From contig CAZMVU010000084.1 of assembly GCA_964569295.1 (NCBI GenBank), positions 1 to 18,912 of the forward strand: DNA of 18,912 bases, written 5' to 3'. Made by a program: the position numbers and the translations under genes. How positions within the stretch are numbered: position 1 is the first letter of the stretch; every line of letters begins with the position of its first letter. Source of the stretch: CAZMVU01 sp964569295. GTDB lineage: Bacteria > Hydrogenedentota > Hydrogenedentia > Hydrogenedentales > JAGMZX01. This document shows, piece after piece, positions 16,301 to 18,912 of the stretch. The notes under the pieces are model-generated. The model ran no database searches. It had not been told where the DNA came from and saw only the letters and a program-made list of their open reading frames with translations.

Positions 16301-16398
16301 ACATCGTGACCGGCAAAGTTCAGCGCGAGCACGACGCGCACGCCCTCATCGCCGCACACATCGAGCGGGTCGGGGAAGGGCTCACACAGGCGGGGTAG
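13363..16398 (+). CDS. dnaE: DnaE-type DNA polymerase III alpha subunit, short (error-prone/DnaE2-like) class
   Basis: This is a C-family DNA polymerase of 1011 residues, shorter than a replicative DnaE (~1160) and closer to the accessory DnaE2/ImuC class. In order it has an N-terminal PHP domain (HSHYSLLEG at 7-15), the polymerase core with SGRGSAANS at 314-322, the catalytic aspartates Asp355 and Asp357 in PDIDIDF, and the third catalytic aspartate Asp508 in KMDLLGHRSL. A helix-hairpin-helix region (LNEKSVDAILDAR) and a C-terminal OB fold (about 917-1005) follow. All three catalytic acids are present, so polymerase activity is expected. The PHP site is degraded: the usual TDHGNM is VDTDGM (37-42), and the usual GCE is GVR. 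The C-terminal tau-binding region of replicative DnaE is absent. A LexA-like box at the promoter suggests damage-induced use. No imuA/imuB is present in the window. The last 36 codons are duplicated at 17184-17291. Confidence 0.9.
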   Translation: MVHLEVHSHYSLLEGTASVRQLVARAVEHGMGALALVDTDGMHGAVPFYQAARAAGVHPLIGVRLGDAVLLARDRAGYGRLCGIITAVRLGKVSVDALGQWPFDFDAGGLFLMSGNRRLIEQWVGSGFQPLVMLTHYGGGRSHYHVSRLYDYAKARGLRPVAVRPAHFLDPAHYRTHRVLAAIRHNTTVDCLRRDEVAPAEHHFLPPRQMERLYGDWPGALMNTEWVAEQCGVQLELGTPLFPQMHLPRGESAFSVLWKKTFAGAETRYHTLTPAIMDRLHYELGIIEQLGFAPYFLIVEDIVRFARERDIPVSGRGSAANSVVAYALGITRVDPFEYGLYFERFLNLERTDCPDIDIDFCWRRRDEVVEYVYERYGRDRVAMICTFHTFRARAALREVAKAHGLTDKEVGAVIRHVPHYGAGDLRRLAAHIPECRGLPLDEEPWAGILDVAERIDGQPRHVALHPCGLVIAPERLTNFVPLQRAAKGFVVTQYDMGPIEALGLIKMDLLGHRSLTVISDTLASIETNRGQTVDIEAVQDGDPLTAELLCAGQTIGCFQIESPAMRGLLPKLRTADIDMVIKALSLIRPGPSGSGMKERFIARCRGEEPADYIHPALAEVLGDTYGVMLYQEDILKVAAAVAGMSLAEADGLRRAMSKKRGPGEMARHMQTFVEKAVAAGASEAVAQEIWERIANFAAYSYCKAHAATYGEIAYQCTYLKAHYAPEFLAAVLTNRGGFYAPHVYLEEAKRLGVEVRPPCVNRSRYEYTPEDDAMRVGFVEVRNLNEKSVDAILDARAKDGPFRSLTDLLERTGIPFADAEALFQAGALDGLTDAGPRPMQMWALRTWAGGKRAAQVAEPLVEYGVQQHIPLFPDYCWRRYLDQQWTALGLLANPRAHPLQYYQALLQERQLVLSSDLTRFHGQVVRTAGWLIAQRRVALKDGRGIMKFMTLEDPGGTYEVVVFPETYQTYGHLLTSLGPYIVTGKVQREHDAHALIAAHIERVGEGLTQAG

Positions 16399-16487
16399 GG
16401 GGAGATATGTTTATGATAAAATGTCTGTGATGAAGCTGAGTCAGGAAAATAGCCCTTATTGTGCCAAGTGAGAAATCGTAACATCTC

Positions 16488-16964
16488 GTGGAAACAAAGT
16501 CCGTATATATTGAGACATCGGTGATTTCCTATTTGACCGCCCGTCCATCCAACAATCTCATGGTGGCGGCATGGCAGCAAGCCACTATGGATTGGTGGGA
16601 TAACCCAAGAGTGCGATTCGACCTTTACACATCGGATGCTACAATCGAAGAAGCATCCCAAGGCGACCCTGAAGCGGCGAGAAAACGCCTGGTGATTCTG
16701 GAAGCCATTCCTGTCTTGCCGTTAACGGAAATGGGACGCTATCTTACAAGAGCATTGCTAAGTGAAGGGGCATTGCCTGAGAAAGCGCTGGGCGACGCCG
16801 TTCACATTGCCATTGCGGCCACGCACGAAGTGAATTACCTGCTCACATGGAATTGCCGTCATATACACAATGCCGAAATGAAGCCATTGATTCGACATGT
16901 TTGCATGCTCAGTGGGCTTCAGTGTCCTGAAATATGCACGCCACAAGAACTCATGGGAGTCTGA
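16488..16964 (+). CDS. PIN-domain protein, probable VapC-like toxin
   Basis: The 158-residue protein is a PIN-domain nuclease of the kind found as toxins in type II toxin-antitoxin pairs, which cleave RNA with a metal-bound acidic cluster. The first acidic position is Glu9 in YIETSVISYL, where most PIN proteins have Asp. Later conserved sites are Glu55 in TIEEASQGD, Asp103 in LGDAVHIAIA, and Asn122 in LTWNCRHI. The start is GTG 16488, directly after an in-frame stop at 16479; the binding site is weak. Base composition is visibly more A+T-rich than the flanking polymerase and PHP genes, which suggests transfer. The partner gene follows after 5 bases. Toxicity and target are inferred from the family. 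Confidence 0.82.
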   Translation: METKSVYIETSVISYLTARPSNNLMVAAWQQATMDWWDNPRVRFDLYTSDATIEEASQGDPEAARKRLVILEAIPVLPLTEMGRYLTRALLSEGALPEKALGDAVHIAIAATHEVNYLLTWNCRHIHNAEMKPLIRHVCMLSGLQCPEICTPQELMGV

Positions 16965-16969
16965 ATACA

Positions 16970-17155
16970 ATGAGCGACCCGGTAATAGAAGAGCTCTGGA
17001 ACATCAAGGACGCCATCGCAAAGGCGCACAACTATGACGTGGATGCCCTCCTGGACCACTTGGAAGAACAAGGCAAACACAGGAAGAACGAGCTCGTGGA
17101 CCTTGCTGCACGTAAGAAGCTCAGCAAAGAAAACAAGAGCCGTCCGGAGGAATGA
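16970..17155 (+). CDS. Small partner of the PIN protein, candidate antitoxin
   Basis: From ATG 16970 the product is 61 residues, starting MSDPVIEELWNIKDAIAKAH. It is highly charged and predicted helical, and ends in a lysine- and glutamate-rich tail. Small proteins beginning with this DPVIEE...IKDAIA...YDVDAL pattern are commonly found next to PIN proteins of this type, so I call it the likely antitoxin; I cannot name a DNA-binding fold. GGGAG at about 16955-16959 gives the binding site. It follows the PIN gene by 5 bases, so the order is toxin first, the reverse of most vapBC operons. A longer frame from 16934 overlaps the PIN gene and adds an unlikely leader. Confidence 0.7.
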   Translation: MSDPVIEELWNIKDAIAKAHNYDVDALLDHLEEQGKHRKNELVDLAARKKLSKENKSRPEE

Positions 17156-17183
17156 GGCGACGGAGGTAGCCACAGGAAGGCAT

Positions 17184-17294
17184 AGCCTTGGTCCCTGCAT
17201 CGTTACCGGCCAGGTACGGCGTGAACACGACGCGCACGCCCTCATCGCCGTGCATATTGAACGCGTCGGGGACGGGCTCAGGCAGGCGGGATAC
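17184..17294 (+). pseudogene. Second, diverged copy of the polymerase gene 3' end
   Basis: Without gaps, 17184-17291 aligns to 16288-16395, the last 36 sense codons of the polymerase gene: 87 of 108 bases and 30 of 36 residues are identical (SLGPCIVTGQVRREHDAHAL versus SLGPYIVTGKVQREHDAHAL, continuing to QAG). Most differences are at third codon positions, so both versions were under protein-level selection after they separated. The stop codon TAG of the real gene is TAC here, and the frame runs on to a stop near 17324. Similarity ends abruptly at 17184. No start or binding site supports expression, so this is a gene remnant. Confidence 0.85.
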
Positions 17295-17475
17295 CGGGAC
17301 GGCCGCGCGCCTGTGCCGCCGTAGCGTTTTTGCGGAGGCCCATACGCGCAGGCAAACCCGGCGGGGGAGGGAAGCGTGTCCGCTTGCGCATTCTGACAGC
17401 CCGAAGGGCATCCCATGATTTACACGGTGTCCATAAGTGCTTCGGCCAGCAATGAGGCGGACCGCGCTGCTGTGA
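17295..17475. other. Non-coding stretch before the PHP gene
   Basis: There is no supportable gene between the polymerase-tail remnant and the PHP gene. A 37-codon open frame at 17415-17528 with GAAGGG upstream was considered and left out. I see no clear terminator for the toxin-antitoxin pair. Confidence 0.4.
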
Positions 17476-17481
17476 TACACT
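17474..17481 (+). promoter_or_regulatory. Possible extended -10 promoter of the PHP gene
   Basis: The sequence TGATACACT, with the hexamer TACACT at 17476-17481, looks like an extended -10 (TG one base before the hexamer) about 65 bases before the PHP start. The -35 position (TGAGGC, 17453-17458) is a poor match, as is common for extended -10 promoters. Confidence 0.35.
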
Positions 17482-17546
17482 TTGCGTCGGTAAATCGCGC
17501 AGTTTCTGAAGTACGGGCCATGGAATAAACGCAAGGAGTGAGCAAC

Positions 17547-18593
17547 ATGAAGTATCGCGTAATCATTGGATTATTGGCCGTTGTCCTCGCCGGTCTCGTG
17601 GTCGTTGAGGCCGGGGCACAGTCCTCGGACCGGGTGCCGGCATTTCCACTTGTCAACGGCCACCAAGTGTTGAAATGCGACTTCCACATGCACACGCCGC
17701 ATTCTGACGGGGACATTGCGCCCGTGGCGCGCGTCGAGGAGGCTGCCGAGCAAGGCTACGACGCTATCGCGATCACCGACCACGGCAATTTCAAGGCCTA
17801 TGCAGAAGCGCTGCCCCGTGCGAATGAGCTCGGCCTGGTGCTCGTTCGCGGCATGGAGACCGGCCTGGCGGATCGTGAACACCTGGTGGCGCTGGGGTTT
17901 GATGCCGCGTATGAGCCGGTCAATCCGCATAAGTGGGCCCGTACCGAGGATGAGGACAGGGTCTTCTACCAGACGCAGTGGCGGCGGTTGGTGGAAGAAG
18001 CCGGCGCCTTTGTGCTTTATGCTCACCCCCACAAAGGGTTCGAGGAGCCGGTCCAGTGGGCGGTCGAAGAAGACCTGCTCAAGGGCATCGAAGTGAAGAA
18101 CGGTGTGGTCGGCGAGGGCTGGAATACCGTGGAGAGCCATGGGACCTGGTTCTATCCGTTTGCGCTCGACTGGGCCATCGAGCATGACCTCGCCGTGTTC
18201 GCCAATTCCGACGCCCATGACCCGCGCGACGCGGACAATCTCCCCATAACGCTCGTGCTGGTTGACGAGCGCTCCGCGGAAGGCGTACTGGAAGCCTTGC
18301 ACGACGGGCGTACCATCGCCTGGTTCGACGGCATGCTCTGGGGCAAACAGGATTTGCTCCGCGCGTTTATCGAGGCCAACATCGACGTGTCCCCCGGCGA
18401 CACCATCGACATCCACAACCGCGGTTCCGTGCCGCTGACCGGCGTGTTCCAAGACGGCCACTCCGCCGATGTGCCGCCGTTCAAGAAAGCAAGCGTTACC
18501 CGCGAGAACGCAGGCGATACAATGACCATCACATGGGCCAACGTCTGGGTGCGGCCTGACAAGAACCTGGCGACCACCCACAGTCTTCAGTAA
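17547..18593 (+). CDS. Exported PHP-domain metal-dependent phosphoesterase
   Basis: The product is 348 residues from ATG 17547, which has a perfectly spaced AAGGAG at 17533-17538; a GTG at 17538 is inferior. Residues 1-24 form a Sec-type signal peptide (a long hydrophobic core ending VEAGA, before QSS), so the enzyme acts outside the cytoplasm. The PHP fold shows its metal ligands: Asp45, His47 and His49 in CDFHMHTPHSDGD, Asp78 and His79 in ITDHGN, the Glu in RGMETG, His160 in YAHPHKG, and Asp222 and His224 in ANSDAHDP. A C-terminal ~85-residue beta-rich domain (from about VSPGDTIDIHN to WANVWVRPDKN) resembles the extra domain of secreted PHP phosphodiesterases of the Sb-PDE type. Substrate is unknown; phosphodiesters or phosphate monoesters are plausible. 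All catalytic ligands appear present. Confidence 0.85.
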   Translation: MKYRVIIGLLAVVLAGLVVVEAGAQSSDRVPAFPLVNGHQVLKCDFHMHTPHSDGDIAPVARVEEAAEQGYDAIAITDHGNFKAYAEALPRANELGLVLVRGMETGLADREHLVALGFDAAYEPVNPHKWARTEDEDRVFYQTQWRRLVEEAGAFVLYAHPHKGFEEPVQWAVEEDLLKGIEVKNGVVGEGWNTVESHGTWFYPFALDWAIEHDLAVFANSDAHDPRDADNLPITLVLVDERSAEGVLEALHDGRTIAWFDGMLWGKQDLLRAFIEANIDVSPGDTIDIHNRGSVPLTGVFQDGHSADVPPFKKASVTRENAGDTMTITWANVWVRPDKNLATTHSLQ

Positions 18594-18642
18594 GGCGCCG
18601 GCTGGAAACGGCTATCCTTCATCCGTAGCGCCCCAAGACAAT

Positions 18643-18685
18643 CCGGGGGAATCCTCTCTTCGGGAAAAAGAGGGTTCCCCCCCGG
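18643..18685. other. Large stem-loop downstream of the PHP gene
   Basis: CCGGGGGAA plus TCCTCT (18643-18657) pairs with AGAGGG plus TTCCCCCCCGG (18669-18685), leaving an 11-base loop. Two extra C residues bulge and there is one G-T pair. No T run follows on the + strand, so a classic intrinsic terminator is not supported. It may still act as the 3' end of the PHP transcript or be a small palindromic repeat. Confidence 0.5.
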
Positions 18686-18759
18686 CGGATCTCCTCCCCA
18701 AAAACCAGCGTGGGTTTGTTGCCGGAGCACCGAAGGCGCGTACTATTAAACCCGTAACG

Positions 18760-18888
18760 CTTTAGCCGTTTGCCGTGATGCGGCGCGCACGTCTCGCCAA
18801 TCTGTCCCTTGACAGCGAATACCAGCGTACGACGGGGATAGCCATGCTGTTGGCGCAACTTTGGACTGCGGTGGCTTGCCACCGCTAT
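18760..18888 (-). repeat. Interspersed repeat, copy 2 (inverted partner of 1-129)
   Basis: Read on the - strand from 18888, this copy begins with the same ATAGCGGTGGCAAGCCACCG and stays about 90% identical to 1-129 for the first ~100 bases, then diverges before a shared GGCTAAAG end. The perfect dyad GCGGTGGC/GCCACCGC is at 18868-18885. The open frame through it continues far past the repeat into unrelated sequence and is not conserved between copies, so I do not call a gene. Confidence 0.8.
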
Positions 18889-18912
18889 TGCGCGCGTGGG
18901 CTCGAATGCACG

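Noticed and set aside
13018..16359. A 1113-codon open frame on the - strand opposite the polymerase gene
   Set aside because: Its length is a by-product of GC-rich codon use on the + strand. The + strand product has full polymerase motifs and a promoter; the antisense product has none.
17415..17528. A 37-codon open frame (MIYTVSISAS...) just before the PHP gene with GAAGGG upstream
   Set aside because: It is too short to judge, has no recognisable feature and overlaps the probable PHP promoter. It could be a leader peptide, but nothing beyond an open frame supports it.
1..18912. CRISPR arrays, tRNA and rRNA genes
   Set aside because: No regularly spaced short repeats and no cloverleaf or rRNA-like sequence was seen in the intergenic stretches.

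Overview
The window is GC-rich bacterial chromosome with tightly packed genes, short gaps and many NTG/ATGA-coupled starts. The mix of genes, the interspersed palindromic repeats and the short DnaE-type polymerase suggest a free-living bacterium of the Planctomycetota/Hydrogenedentota kind. This assignment is an inference from style; no rRNA or marker phylogeny is available in the window.

Layout. Bases 1-129 are one copy of an interspersed repeat; an inverted copy closes the window at 18760-18888. Bases 569-4285 (+ strand) hold a GH4 6-phospho-beta-glucosidase-like enzyme, then purC and purF, two de novo purine genes 3 bases apart. Bases 4420-13015 are all on the - strand. Read in transcription order they are oppA, oppB and oppC (peptide importer binding protein and two permeases, no ATPases here), then trpS, a lipoprotein substrate-binding protein, an ABC ATPase and a FecCD/BtuC-type permease (a cobalamin/siderophore-class importer), and a TIM-barrel sugar isomerase/epimerase. 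A divergent control region at 13016-13362 separates oppA from a 1011-residue DnaE-type DNA polymerase (13363-16398, + strand). That polymerase has a good sigma70-type promoter and a LexA-like palindrome overlapping its -10. It is followed by a lower-GC toxin-antitoxin-like pair (a PIN-domain protein and a 61-residue partner), then a second, diverged copy of the last 36 codons of the polymerase gene, and finally an exported PHP-family phosphoesterase (17547-18593).

What stands out. (1) The PIN pair lies between two versions of the 3' end of the polymerase gene. The versions are about 81% identical with mostly synonymous differences, which suggests a cassette that arrived with, or recombined at, a dnaE tail. 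(2) The polymerase promoter carries an 18-base dyad with the geometry of a LexA box, fitting an SOS-type role. (3) The last ~65 residues of OppA are encoded by a palindromic repeat element, while translational coupling to oppB is kept. (4) A 129-base repeat with a perfect stem at its end occurs twice in inverted orientation, at the two ends of the window.
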